From Bradyrhizobium sp. CB82 (GTDB taxonomy: Bacteria; Pseudomonadota; Alphaproteobacteria; Rhizobiales; Xanthobacteraceae): a stretch of DNA of 64,000 nucleotides. The stretch covers positions 186,001 to 250,000 of the forward strand of contig NZ_CP121651.1 of NCBI RefSeq assembly GCF_029714405.1, read 5' to 3'. A program made the position numbers and the translations under genes. The notes beneath the pieces are model-generated. The model searched no databases and had not been told where the DNA came from. It saw nothing but the letters and a program-made list of their open reading frames with translations. Shown in pieces: positions 40,958-49,883 of the stretch (its first letter is position 1; the number at the start of each line of letters is the position of its first letter).

Positions 40958-41213
40958 CTACATGCTCCAGTTCGGTACCAGACCGGAAGGGCTGATAATT
41001 CGGATTCCCGGTCGCGTGAGCGCGCCGATTGTTGCCATCTCTTCCGATGAAAGCTCAAAGTCGAAGATCGCGGCGTTGTTCCCGATGCGATCGATCTTGG
41101 TGACAATGGCCTAGCGCTGCGCAAGGCATGCGTGCGTTTCGGCGAACTCTGCCGTGACCGGCAGCCAACCCACAGACGTCCTGCCACGGATCGGCGCCGA
41201 TCAGGCAGCAACC
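40958..41213 (-). pseudogene. Aldo/keto reductase C-terminal fragment
   Basis: The minus strand reads AIVTKIDRIGNNAAIFDFEL and SSEEMATIGALTRPGIRIIS up to a stop at 40958-40960, matching the end of 2,5-diketogluconate-reductase-like AKRs. The part before it (to about 41213) is interrupted by a stop and frame changes. The TIM-barrel core is gone. Confidence 0.65.
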
Positions 41214-41262
41214 CTGCGCTGATCCGGCAGTCACCGTTAACCTAATTCTGTGCGAAACCGCG

Positions 41263-42726
41263 TCAGGTCAGCGGGATAACCGTGCGGTACTTGCCGCCAA
41301 AAGACGGCTGCGGGGGTTCCGCGGCGCGCTCGATTGAGACATGGCCGAGCCCATGCCCGGCGAGCAAACGGGCCAGCTCACCATGCACGGCTTGCCATAC
41401 GCGCTCAGGATCGGCGCCTGCTGCGGGACGCAATCGCACGAGCAGACTCGTCGGAGTAATTCGCACCACTTGCGACAACCCTACGCCCGGAATGTGATCC
41501 ACCTCGAATGCCAGCGGCGGAATAGAAACTCGCTTGCCGCGCTCCGTTGAGAAAGTGAGCACGTCGGCGCTGCGGCCCCGCACGCGGATCGCCGGCAGCG
41601 GGTTGCCGCAGAGACAGGGACTGGAGCGCAGTAAGATGCGGTCGCCCAGCTCATAACGGAGAATCGGCTGTATCCGATTGGCGAGGTTGCTGACAAGGAC
41701 CGAATGTGATTCTTCACCCGGCCGAACCGGGCGGTAGTCGGCATCAACTGGCTCGAGCACAACCCAGTCACTGTTGACGTGATGCCAGCCGTGCTCGCAG
41801 CCGATCGCCATGAAAAGACACTCTGTGGCCACGTAAGCGGTTCGGACCTTGGCATGGAATGCTCGCGCGATCCGGTCGTATCCGTCTTCAGAAAGTCCTT
41901 CGGAAGTGGGGAGGACCAGCAGGGGGTGAATCTGCAGGCGGCCGGCTTCCTGTTCCTCGGCAAGGAGGACCATCATGCTTGCGTAGCCAGCGAGGAGAAC
42001 CGGGCGGAATTGGTTAAGTTCGGCAATCATATCCGGCAAGGGCATCTGTACGGGAAACGCCCGAATTGACCGCGCCAAGCGTCTCTTGCGGATCGCGGCA
42101 ATGCCGGTCGCGCCGACAAAGTGACCGCCAGTCGCCTGCACCAAGGCCATGCGCCCGCCACTGGCGAGGATGCCGAGGATGTCGGCAACGTTCAGCCACC
42201 CCATCATCATCCGGAGAGAGATGGCGAGGGTCACGGCCCAATTGCGTTGATCCAACAGAAATATGCCGGGGGTACCCGTGGTTCCCGATGTGGTGGCCAC
42301 AGAGTACTTTCTGAGAAAGCGTTCCCCGACCAGGTCCGGACTATTGACGAACGCTCGCACCGTCTCGATGGTCACTTCACGGTCTGTGACCCAGTCGTCG
42401 AAATGCAACATTAGCGTCTGCTTGCCGACGATTGGCAGCATTGCCGGATCTTGGACCCGCTGCGGAAGGCGCTCGTAGAGCCTGTGATAGAAGGACGAGT
42501 TGGCGCGGGCGAAAGCCACCATCTCGCTAAGACGGTCGCGCTGCCGCTGCGCGATTGCGGCCAGACCTTTCCTTCTGGCCCCGCGTGTATCGAGTAGCAC
42601 TGACAAAATGCCTTCGCTCATCGTAGGCTGTGATGTCCGAATGAACCAGCGGGCCGACAACAGCATCGTTCCACCGGCCAGCAATTGCCGCAGATATACG
42701 CAAGAACCTGGCTCCGTTGAACTCAC
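41263..42726 (-). CDS. CapK/PaaK-like adenylate-forming enzyme
   Basis: A 487-residue protein related to phenylacetate-CoA ligase and CapK. The AMP/phosphate loop is seen as SVATTSGTTGTPGIFLLDQR; PTSEGLSEDGYDRIARAFHA, YELGDRILLRSSPCLCGNPL and VRGRSADVLTF follow in the usual order. An N-terminal extension ends with MLLSARW, and the true start may be there. It stands alone, divergent from the ThuA gene, so the acid it activates is unknown. Confidence 0.87.
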   Translation of the reverse strand: MSSTEPGSCVYLRQLLAGGTMLLSARWFIRTSQPTMSEGILSVLLDTRGARRKGLAAIAQRQRDRLSEMVAFARANSSFYHRLYERLPQRVQDPAMLPIVGKQTLMLHFDDWVTDREVTIETVRAFVNSPDLVGERFLRKYSVATTSGTTGTPGIFLLDQRNWAVTLAISLRMMMGWLNVADILGILASGGRMALVQATGGHFVGATGIAAIRKRRLARSIRAFPVQMPLPDMIAELNQFRPVLLAGYASMMVLLAEEQEAGRLQIHPLLVLPTSEGLSEDGYDRIARAFHAKVRTAYVATECLFMAIGCEHGWHHVNSDWVVLEPVDADYRPVRPGEESHSVLVSNLANRIQPILRYELGDRILLRSSPCLCGNPLPAIRVRGRSADVLTFSTERGKRVSIPPLAFEVDHIPGVGLSQVVRITPTSLLVRLRPAAGADPERVWQAVHGELARLLAGHGLGHVSIERAAEPPQPSFGGKYRTVIPLT

Positions 42727-42920
42727 AGAATTGGACCGCCTTTCCAGGACAAGTGATCCTCCAGCCGCCGGCTGCCCGCTGAGCAGAATGCAGCGTCTTT
42801 AAGCCAGCGAGCCAATGAATTGAACCGGGGCGTTGCAGAGGGCGAGGCCGCGGGGCCAGCGCTGGGCCGATATGTGGTAAGCTTCGTCAAAATGGTTGGT
42901 CAGGTTTCAGGGAGAGGATT

Positions 42921-43676
42921 GTGAGGCGACGCGAGTTCATCGCGCTCCTCGGCAGCGCGGCGGCAATCCCACCACTCGGCGCGCGCGCGGAGCGCCCGCG
43001 AGAGCGCATCCTCTACTTCACTTACTCGGCCGGCTACCGGCATGACGTCATACCGCTTTCCAGGGCAATCCTGACGCAGCTTGGAAGCAATTCCGGTGTC
43101 TTTGAGGTCACTGCAACCGAAGACACGTCTGAATTCTCGACCGAAAACCTCCAGCGCTACGCCGCGGTGATGTTCTACACATCCGGAGAACTTCCGATGA
43201 GCGGCGATCAGAAGGCAGCTCTTCTCAACTTTGTGCGATCGGGCCGTGGGTTCCTCGGCGTTCATTCGGCCACGGACACATTCTACACTTGGCCGGACTA
43301 TCTTGATCTGGTCGGCGGCTACTTCAATGGTCATCCCTGGCATCAGGGCGTGACGATCGAGGTGGTTGGTCCTGGCGATCCACTGGTGGCGTTTCTCGGG
43401 AATTCGTTGCAAGTCGACGACGAAATCTATCAAATCAGCGACTTCGACTATCGTGGATCACGCGTGCTCCTGCGCCTCGACCAAAGCTCGGTCGACCTTA
43501 GCAAGACCGGTGTGCATCATCGATTCTATGGTTGGCCTCTCGCCTGGAAAAGATCTTACGGCGAGGGGCGAGTATTCTATACGGCGCTAGGCCACGAGGC
43601 ATCAGTCTGGCAGGACGCCCGCTACCAGCAAATCCTCACGAATGCTATCCTCTGGTCTACGCGAAGGTCGCTCTAG
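42921..43676 (+). CDS. Secreted ThuA-domain protein
   Basis: A 251-residue protein starting at GTG 42921 behind GGAGAGG. It has a signal with twin Arg (MRRREFIALLGSAAAIPPLG) and a class-I-glutamine-amidotransferase-like ThuA domain (ILYFTYSAGYRHDVIPLS, FLGVHSATDTFYTWPDYLDL, YFNGHPWHQGVTIEV, FYTALGHEASVW). ThuA family members act in sugar or trehalose use, but the exact reaction is not settled. Confidence 0.87.
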   Translation: MRRREFIALLGSAAAIPPLGARAERPRERILYFTYSAGYRHDVIPLSRAILTQLGSNSGVFEVTATEDTSEFSTENLQRYAAVMFYTSGELPMSGDQKAALLNFVRSGRGFLGVHSATDTFYTWPDYLDLVGGYFNGHPWHQGVTIEVVGPGDPLVAFLGNSLQVDDEIYQISDFDYRGSRVLLRLDQSSVDLSKTGVHHRFYGWPLAWKRSYGEGRVFYTALGHEASVWQDARYQQILTNAILWSTRRSL

Positions 43677-44113
43677 AAGTCGAAACGACGGCTAGATGCC
43701 GTGGTAGTTCGCGCTTGTGCGTCATTCTGACTGTGCACCGATCGTTTCCGGACTACCCAATAAGCAGACCATTTCAGAGTCGGTCGGCACTTTGCATTCT
43801 GCCGAACAGCGGACATCAGCTCGCCGTGTCCAGAGCTGCCTGATCCTCACACGAAAGCTCCACCGATGCGGATAGATGCGGCGCTTGCCATGGGTGTGCG
43901 GAAAATCGAGACACGCTTCTGACCATTTCCACCCTCGCAACCGAGCTTGGCCGTGACGAGGAGGTCGCGACATCGATATTCACGGCAATGGGATCACGCG
44001 CATCTCGGGCCGGTTCGGAGACCCGGTTCGGAGACAATGAGCGGCAAAACCAGAGCCGATATGCTACTTATCCACGCCTAGCAACGCCTTGGCCGCCCGT
44101 GAAGGTTGCCTGA
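43677..44113. other. About 440 bp without a recognisable gene
   Basis: No domain was found in any frame. CGGTTCGGAGAC occurs twice in direct succession near 44010-44037. The 5' part of the NicO gene that follows appears to have been lost here. Confidence 0.4.
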
Positions 44114-44915
44114 ATGCGGGAATTCCCGTTCTTCGTCGCATCGAGCTTCTGGGCGGGCGCTGCGCATGCGGCGACGCCGGGGCACGGCAAAACCATCGCG
44201 GCCGCTTACATCGTTGGCGCGCGCGGCAAACCGATCGACGCGGTGATCCTTGGAATTTTCGTCACTCTGTCCCACACCAGCGGGATCGTGCTGGTCGGCG
44301 TGCTCGCTTCGCTCGGCTCGACCTGGCTGCGGCCGCAGCGCATCGAAGCCTACTTGGCGGTTGCGGTCGGTATCTTGGTGATCGTGCTCGGCCTATGGAT
44401 GCTGTGGGCGCAGCGCGATCTTGTGGCGCTCGCCATGGGCGAAGCCGGCGAGCCGGGCGATGGCACTAGCCGCGCGCGGGATCACAATCACCACCATTCT
44501 CACGACCATCTGCGCGGCCATGAGCACGGCGAGCCTGTGGTCTGGCATAGCCACGGATTCGGCAAGGTCCACGCCCATCGACTGGACGTCGTGGTCGAGA
44601 ACCGTCCGAAACTGCCTGTGTTGCTGGCGCTGGGTATTGCGGGCGGCCTGCTCCCCGATCCAGCCGCGCTGGCGCTGTTGCTCGGCGCGCTGTCGAGCGG
44701 GCTTGGTCACGGTTGTGGTGTTCAGCCTCGGCTTCGCGGCGACGCTGGTGGTGGTCGGCATCGTTGCCGCGAAAGTCGGCGAAAAGGTGCTCGACTGGCT
44801 GGCCAGCATCTGGATGATCCGCCTGCAGATCGCCACCAGCCTGCTGATCGTCGGCATGGGCGTGGTACTGACCATCCGCGCCGCGTCCGAACTGGTGGCG
44901 TTGCCGGCGGGCTGA
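44114..44915 (+). pseudogene. NicO/RcnA-type nickel/cobalt transporter, truncated and frameshifted
   Basis: The frame from ATG 44114 contains AATPGHGKTIAAAYIVGARG and FVTLSHTSGIVLVGVLASLG, the metal-selecting helices, and a His-rich loop (HNHHHSHDHLRGHEHGE) typical of this family. Near 44700 the frame shifts and ends as VVVFSLGFAATLVVVGIVAA and ATSLLIVGMGVVLTIRA. The usual leader and first helix are absent. Intact proteins export or import Ni/Co. Confidence 0.82.
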
Positions 44916-45068
44916 ATGTTTAGAGCGCGAGGGCCTTTCTTCGATGCGGCATTCGGCTCTAATTCGAGCATGATTTTTTCGGAAGACCGGCACCCGCACT
45001 CTTGGGGATTTGGAATTCCTATTGGGTTTGCCGCGAGTCCGATTGGAATTTCAAATCCACCGCATTGG

Positions 45069-46047
45069 CTACCGCGCAACCGCATGCCTGGCCGGAAGCA
45101 TGCCGACAAACCCGCTGATGTCGGCGTACCAGACATTGCCGTCGCGATCGACGGCGATGCTGAACGGTCGGGCATTGTCGCGGGGAAGCGCAAAGATCTC
45201 GATGTGGCCGTTGCGCAGCCGCCCGAGGCTCGCGCGGCGCATCATACCAAACCAGACATCGTCATTGGGAGCCACGGCAATGCCGCTGAGACCGGCATTT
45301 TCCGGACCCGCCTCGACATCCGAGAATTGTCCATCCTTGAATCGTCCGATGCGGTTGGCGCGAAACTGCAGAAACCACACCGAGCCACCGGAGCCGACCG
45401 CGACGTCAGACGGCACGGCGCCGCCACGCGGGAGGTCGAATGTCCTGCTGGTGCCGTCGACGGCGAGGTGGAGCAGCTGGTTGCCGTTCTGCAGCGTGGC
45501 ATATGTTGCCATCGGCCGCCACTGCGACCCCATAGGGTCCGCCGCGCGCGGACTCGATCTGATAGCGGGTAAAAACTCCGTCCTTCAGCTTGGTCAAGCC
45601 ATAACCGGTCGGATCGGCGAACCAGGCGGCGCCGTCGGGCGCGATCACCAGCCGTCCGAGGCGAGCGATCGGAGTGTCCAGCACAAACCGTGCGATCTCG
45701 CCTACGCTGCTGATGCGCGCAATGGCGCGAGCGGCGAGGTCCGTGTACCAGGCGCTGCCTTCGGCTGCGACCGCGAGCCCGATCGGCTCGATGTTGCGGC
45801 TCGACGTAGGCAGTCGCTCGATGCGGCCCTTGCGCAGACGGCCGATCGCATTGGCGTGGTCGATGGTGAACCAGATGCTGCCGTCGGCGCCTGCCGCAAT
45901 CGCGATCGGCGCATCCTGCGGATCGTCCATGCGGTACTCGACGAATTTCTCCTCCGGGACGGCGCGGACCAGCAGAAGCGCGCCTCCCGCCAGGACCGCG
46001 ATGCCGAGCGCCGCGGCCAGTGTCCCGATTTTGAAGTTCGCGAGCAT
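45069..46047 (-). pseudogene. Virginiamycin B lyase-like beta-propeller, frameshifted
   Basis: ATG 46047 starts an N-terminal membrane segment (GTLAAALGIAVLAGGALLLV) followed by repeated Vgb-type blades (GADGSIWFTIDHANAIGRLR, AAEGSAWYTDLAARAIARIS, APDGAAWFADPTGYGLTKLK). At about 45505 the frame changes and the last blades follow (GSGGSVWFLQFRANRIGRFK, DRDGNVWYADISGFVGML). All blades are there. The Vgb fold is shared by several lyases and binding proteins, so antibiotic resistance should not be assumed. Confidence 0.8.
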
Positions 46048-46086
46048 TCGCGGCACACTCCGTACGAACCTCGGTTCCCACACGGA

Positions 46087-47337
46087 TCAACGCGGCGAAC
46101 GCGCGGCGGCGCGCCGGCGCGACAGATGTAGCGCCGCAAGACAGCCGCCGATCAGCACCAGCACACAGAACGAGACCCCGCCGACGAGGCTGATCGGTTC
46201 GATGCGCGCCAGCAGGTTGCCGCCTTCGAGGGTCATTCGCCAGACCTCCGCATAGGACATCAGCGAGAAGACCGCGCAAATGACGCCTGCATCGTTTGGA
46301 TCCCGGGCGAGGGGCCCGGACTCGATATGGGTTGGAACGTTGTCTTCTTTCGGCGCCCAAGTTTCGCCGCCGTCGTCGCTGCGATAGATTCCGCGATCGG
46401 AGGAGATGACCAGGGTCGTCGCGTCTGCGCTGGCTCCAATGCCGCGCACTCTGGCTCTCGCCTCAGGCAGCGAACGTCCGACGGAATGCCAACCGGAGCC
46501 GAGATCGACGCTGACCGCCATCCGGCCGCCCGCCGCCGCCCAGATGCGTTGCGGCCGGCTGGCATCGGTCGCGATCGTGTCGACCGGCGCATCTGCACCG
46601 CCGAAGCCGGTGTTGCGCCAAGTGCGCCCCCATCGTGGCTGATCATCGCCCGTCCGTCGATCACGGCCGCCAGAATGTCGGCCGATCCCGGGATCGTCAC
46701 CAGCGCCGTCATATCGCCGATCTCTGGGACTCGGGGCACGACCGCATAGGTGCGGCCGCCGTCCTCGCTCGCGAACAGCTCCCTCCAGCCGAGCAGATAG
46801 AAACGATGGTTCGCCGGCCCGGCAACCAGCGCCCGCGCCGGGATTGCGGCACCCGGGATCTCGGCGCAGCCAACCCTCCTGGTCACGACGAAACACGCCG
46901 CTGGCTGCCGCACACACGGTCAGCTCGCCGTCTGACGAGAAGGCGAGCGCAAATACCGCGCCGATGATGACGTCGCGCGCCTCCGGAGCCCAGCTCCGCC
47001 CTCCATTGTGCGAAGTCAGGATTCCGAGATCGGTGCCAACCAGCAGGTGGGACGAATCGCGTGGATCGACCGCAATGACGAGCGCCGCATTGAGAAACAG
47101 GCCGACATCTGCATTCAACCAGGCGGCGCCGAGATCGCGAGAGCGAAACACGCCGCCATAGCTGCTCGCGTCATGCGCCGACGCGCTGCTAGCCAGAAGA
47201 GACGCCACGCAGACAAGCCAAATGATCAGCCGACGCAGGCCAAATTGCTCTTTTCCAATCCCAAGATGAAGCGGTCGGGGTGGGGAGGCTGGTCCCACCC
47301 CGATGTCCCACACATCAAGGCAAGGGTCTCGCCGCAC
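46087..47337 (-). pseudogene. Sialidase/YCF48-like beta-propeller with a C-terminal anchor, two compensating frameshifts
   Basis: A secreted propeller: signal segment LIIWLVCVASLLASSASAHD, blades such as GGVFRSRDLGAAWLNADVGL and SDRGIYRSDDGGETWAPKED, and a terminal helix VSFCVLVLIGGCLAALHL before a basic end. Between about 46880 and 46625 the proper continuation lies in the next frame (EIPGAAIPARALVAGPANHR, LFASEDGGRTYAVVPRVPEI), then returns. The main frame stays open through the shifted part, so an automatic annotation would show a normal but partly wrong protein. It shares the strand with the Vgb-like gene. Confidence 0.75.
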
Positions 47338-47534
47338 AGTGCATTCGTGGGCATGGGCGGATTGCTGGAGGCAATGTGGCGTGAAGCCAGCCTCTGCGCA
47401 ACCAAATCACCGCCTACATGAAGCTCCCGGCTGCCACTGAGACCACAGGAGGTCCATTCCACCGAATTAGACTAGAAGCTCGGCGGCCGTGAATGCGCCG
47501 GCGCGCCCAAATTGCGGGATTTTCACACATGGGG

Positions 47535-49024
47535 TAATTCCGGGCCGGAGCCATACTGAAGCTCTGAGAATCAGCTCTCCAAGAATCGATGAGGCTCACC
47601 TCTTGGGCCTTGCAATGATAGGAGAGCTGCAATGGAGCGCTATGTCGGACTTGACGTTTCTTTGAAGCTAACAGCGATCTGCATCGTTGATCGGACGGGA
47701 AAGATTGAGCACGAAGGCGTTGTTCGTTCCGACCCCGAAGCGATCGCAGCATTCATCAAGTCAAACGCGCCGCATGTCGCGCGGATTGGACTCGAAACAG
47801 GGGCAACGTCGACATGGCTGTGGACCGAGTTGAATAAGCTGGGGCTGCCCGTCATCTGCATCGACGCCAGGCACGCCAAGGCGGTGTTGAAAATGCAGAT
47901 CAACAAGAGTGACCGCAACGATGCCGTAGGCATCGCCCGCATCATGCAATGTGGATGGTATAAGGAGGTGTGCGTCAAAGGCCTCGACAGTCATGCGGTA
48001 AAGGCTCTCCTCGTCAGCCGGGCTCTGCTCGTCAAGATCAAGCGGGATCTCGAGAACCAAATCCGCGGGCTCTTAAAGAACCTCGGGCTGGTTATTGGTC
48101 CGGCAAAGATGAACGTATTCGCATTGCGTGCTGCGGAGCTCACCAAAGAGCGGCCGGAACTCGCCCTTGCGGTAACGCCGCTACTCAGCGCCCGAGCAGC
48201 CATCGAGCAGCAGATTGCTGATCTCGACCGTAAGGTCATGAAGCTCGCACGCAGCAATGCCCAAGTGCGACAGTTCATGACGACACCTGGCATCGGCCCT
48301 GTTACGGCTCTTTGCTTTCTTGCAACGATCGACGACCCTACGCGCTTCAAAAGGTCAAGAAGCGTCGGAGCCTATGTCGGACTAACGACCCGACGCTACG
48401 CATCCGGCGAGATCGACTGGACGGGTCGAATCTCGAAGTGCGGCGACAAAATGTTGCGCGGCTATCTCTATGAGGCAGCCAATGTGCTGCTCACACGCGT
48501 AGCAAAATGGTCAGCGCTCAAAGCCTGGGGCATTCGGCTTGCAAAGCGAACTGGGCTACGCAAGGCCAAAGTTGCGGTCGCGCGAAAGCTCGCGGTCATT
48601 CTGCATCGGATGTGGATCGATGGTACCGAATTTAGATGGTCGTCAAAGGAGACCGCCGTGCAAACAGCATAGCAGATAGCGAATTCCCGCCGAGCACCGG
48701 CGGGATCCAAGGTCCCTGCCGGGACGTTGGCGTTGGTGCGATCGCCCCAGGCTTTGCGATGCTCAAAAGGCAAGCGCGCTTCACACATTGATCCGCCAGC
48801 GTCATCCTACGCCATCATGCGGAGGGCATGCCCCTACCGCGGAGAGAACCATGAACCCGGCAAGGATGTGTTTGGAGAGTCTTGACCGCAGGCCCGGAAT
48901 TAGAGAACATTGATCCGCCAGCGTCATCCTACGCCATCATGCGGAGGGCATGCCCCTACCGCGGAGAGAACCATGAACCCGGCAAGGATGTGTTTGGAGA
49001 GTCTTGACCGCAGGCCCGGAATTA
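47535..49024 (+). mobile_element. IS110-family (IS1111-like) element with duplicated right end
   Basis: A 12-bp inverted repeat bounds the element: TAATTCCGGGCC at 47535-47546 and GGCCCGGAATTA at 48891-48902 and again at 49013-49024. Subterminal inverted repeats are a mark of the IS1111 subgroup. Inside lies one intact transposase. The non-coding region after it (48673-49030) is where IS1111-type elements place their bridge RNA. Because the right repeat occurs twice, either 48902 or 49024 may be the functional end. Confidence 0.8.
47632..48672 (+). CDS. IS110-family transposase (intact)
   Basis: A 346-residue DEDD recombinase. N-terminal RuvC-like motifs are YVGLDVSLKLTAICIVDR, IGLETGATSTWLWTEL and NKSDRNDAVGIARIM; the C-terminal Ser-containing domain shows TTPGIGPVTALCFLATIDDP and WTGRISKCGDKMLRGYLYEA. 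ATG 47632 is preceded by GGAGAGC. No stop or frameshift is present. These enzymes use a bridge RNA from the element's own non-coding end. Confidence 0.94.
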   Translation: MERYVGLDVSLKLTAICIVDRTGKIEHEGVVRSDPEAIAAFIKSNAPHVARIGLETGATSTWLWTELNKLGLPVICIDARHAKAVLKMQINKSDRNDAVGIARIMQCGWYKEVCVKGLDSHAVKALLVSRALLVKIKRDLENQIRGLLKNLGLVIGPAKMNVFALRAAELTKERPELALAVTPLLSARAAIEQQIADLDRKVMKLARSNAQVRQFMTTPGIGPVTALCFLATIDDPTRFKRSRSVGAYVGLTTRRYASGEIDWTGRISKCGDKMLRGYLYEAANVLLTRVAKWSALKAWGIRLAKRTGLRKAKVAVARKLAVILHRMWIDGTEFRWSSKETAVQTA

Positions 49025-49028
49025 GAGA
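48785..49028. repeat. Perfect 122-bp tandem duplication of the IS110 right end
   Basis: 48785-48906 and 48907-49028 are identical base for base. The unit begins ACATTGATCCGCCAGCG and ends with GGCCCGGAATTAGAGA, so it holds the right terminal repeat. It also includes the palindrome GGGCATGCCC. Identity suggests that the duplication is recent. Confidence 0.95.
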
Positions 49029-49040
49029 ACGGCCTGGGCC

Positions 49041-49349
49041 ATGAGCAGAAATGCTCCCTCCCAGACCGCTGCACGAAAACCGCAACGAAGCATCCCGCAT
49101 CTTAAGGGTCCTTGCTGCGATGGCTCAGACTCGGCGCACGTCGAACCGAGTGACTGGGAGACACAGAACAAGCCGAGAAGTCACTACAAAGTCAGGCTTG
49201 ATGGCGTGTGGGCAGACGTGCCCGACGAGGCCGTGGTGACGGGGCCGAATCGTGGGCGTACCCTGGTCTGGTACTACGACGGTTGGACCGGTCACAGCGG
49301 CATACCCGGCAAAGTAATCAAGTGCTTCATGCCGGGCACGATGACCTGA
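49041..49349 (+). CDS. Hypothetical protein
   Basis: A 102-residue protein, starting just after the IS110 right end. The C-terminal half is well formed (HYKVRLDGVWADVPDEAVVT, TLVWYYDGWTGHSGIPGKVI) and looks like a small beta-rich domain. No family was recognised. The start codon region may have been changed by the IS insertion. Confidence 0.5.
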   Translation: MSRNAPSQTAARKPQRSIPHLKGPCCDGSDSAHVEPSDWETQNKPRSHYKVRLDGVWADVPDEAVVTGPNRGRTLVWYYDGWTGHSGIPGKVIKCFMPGTMT

Positions 49350-49602
49350 GATTCAAGATAAGATTGACCGGCTTTGCGGCCTGCGGCTCACGCGTGCCTG
49401 CCCGCATCGCGGGCAACGACCTGCAGATGCGGCGTAAGGTCGATGCCGTCGTGCTTCGGGTCCGCCGCCGAAATCGCCGACGCCTGCATCGAAATCGCAA
49501 TGAACCGGCATTGGAGCAGCAAGGCTGAGCAATGTGGACGATGAACATGCAACAGTGCGCCTCCCGGGCGGGCGCGGGACAGCCCCGATGTCAGGATTGG
49601 GT

Positions 49603-49835
49603 GTGCGCCGTGACAAGACGGCGCGCTTTCCAGTGGGTGCAAGCCCCACCCGGCAAACGCTCCAGCCGGAAGCTCGGAGCAGCTATGGTTGTAACGAAGT
49701 GGCTGAAGCCTTCGATTAGCGTGTCACGACTTGGTGACAGCGCGAGTGGGCAGGCCGTAATGCGAATGAACGCCGAGCAAGCCTCGAAAAGGACGATGCG
49801 CAGGCCGACCCGCCTGATGGATCAGAAAGTTGACG
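49603..49835 (+). ncRNA. Group II intron RNA, 5' fragment
   Basis: It starts with GTGCGCCGTGACAAGACGGC and contains CCAGTGGGTGCAAGCCCCAC, GGAAGCTCGGAGCAGCTATG and GTAACGAAGTGGCTGAAGCC, strings typical of domain I in a common bacterial intron type. The RNA stops near 49835 with no maturase or domain V. It is unlike the intron RNA at 2106, so two intron lineages left fragments in this window. Confidence 0.7.
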
Positions 49836-49883
49836 AGCGCATTGGGGAGCAGGTTCATGACCGTTCAGGTGACACCGTGAAAT

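Noticed and set aside
45069..46047. Naming the Vgb-like propeller a virginiamycin resistance gene
   Set aside because: The fold is shared by many lyase and binding proteins, the gene is frameshifted, and no resistance context is present.
48785..49028. A two-repeat CRISPR array
   Set aside because: The 122-bp units are directly adjacent without spacers and carry an IS terminus; this is a tandem duplication, not CRISPR.
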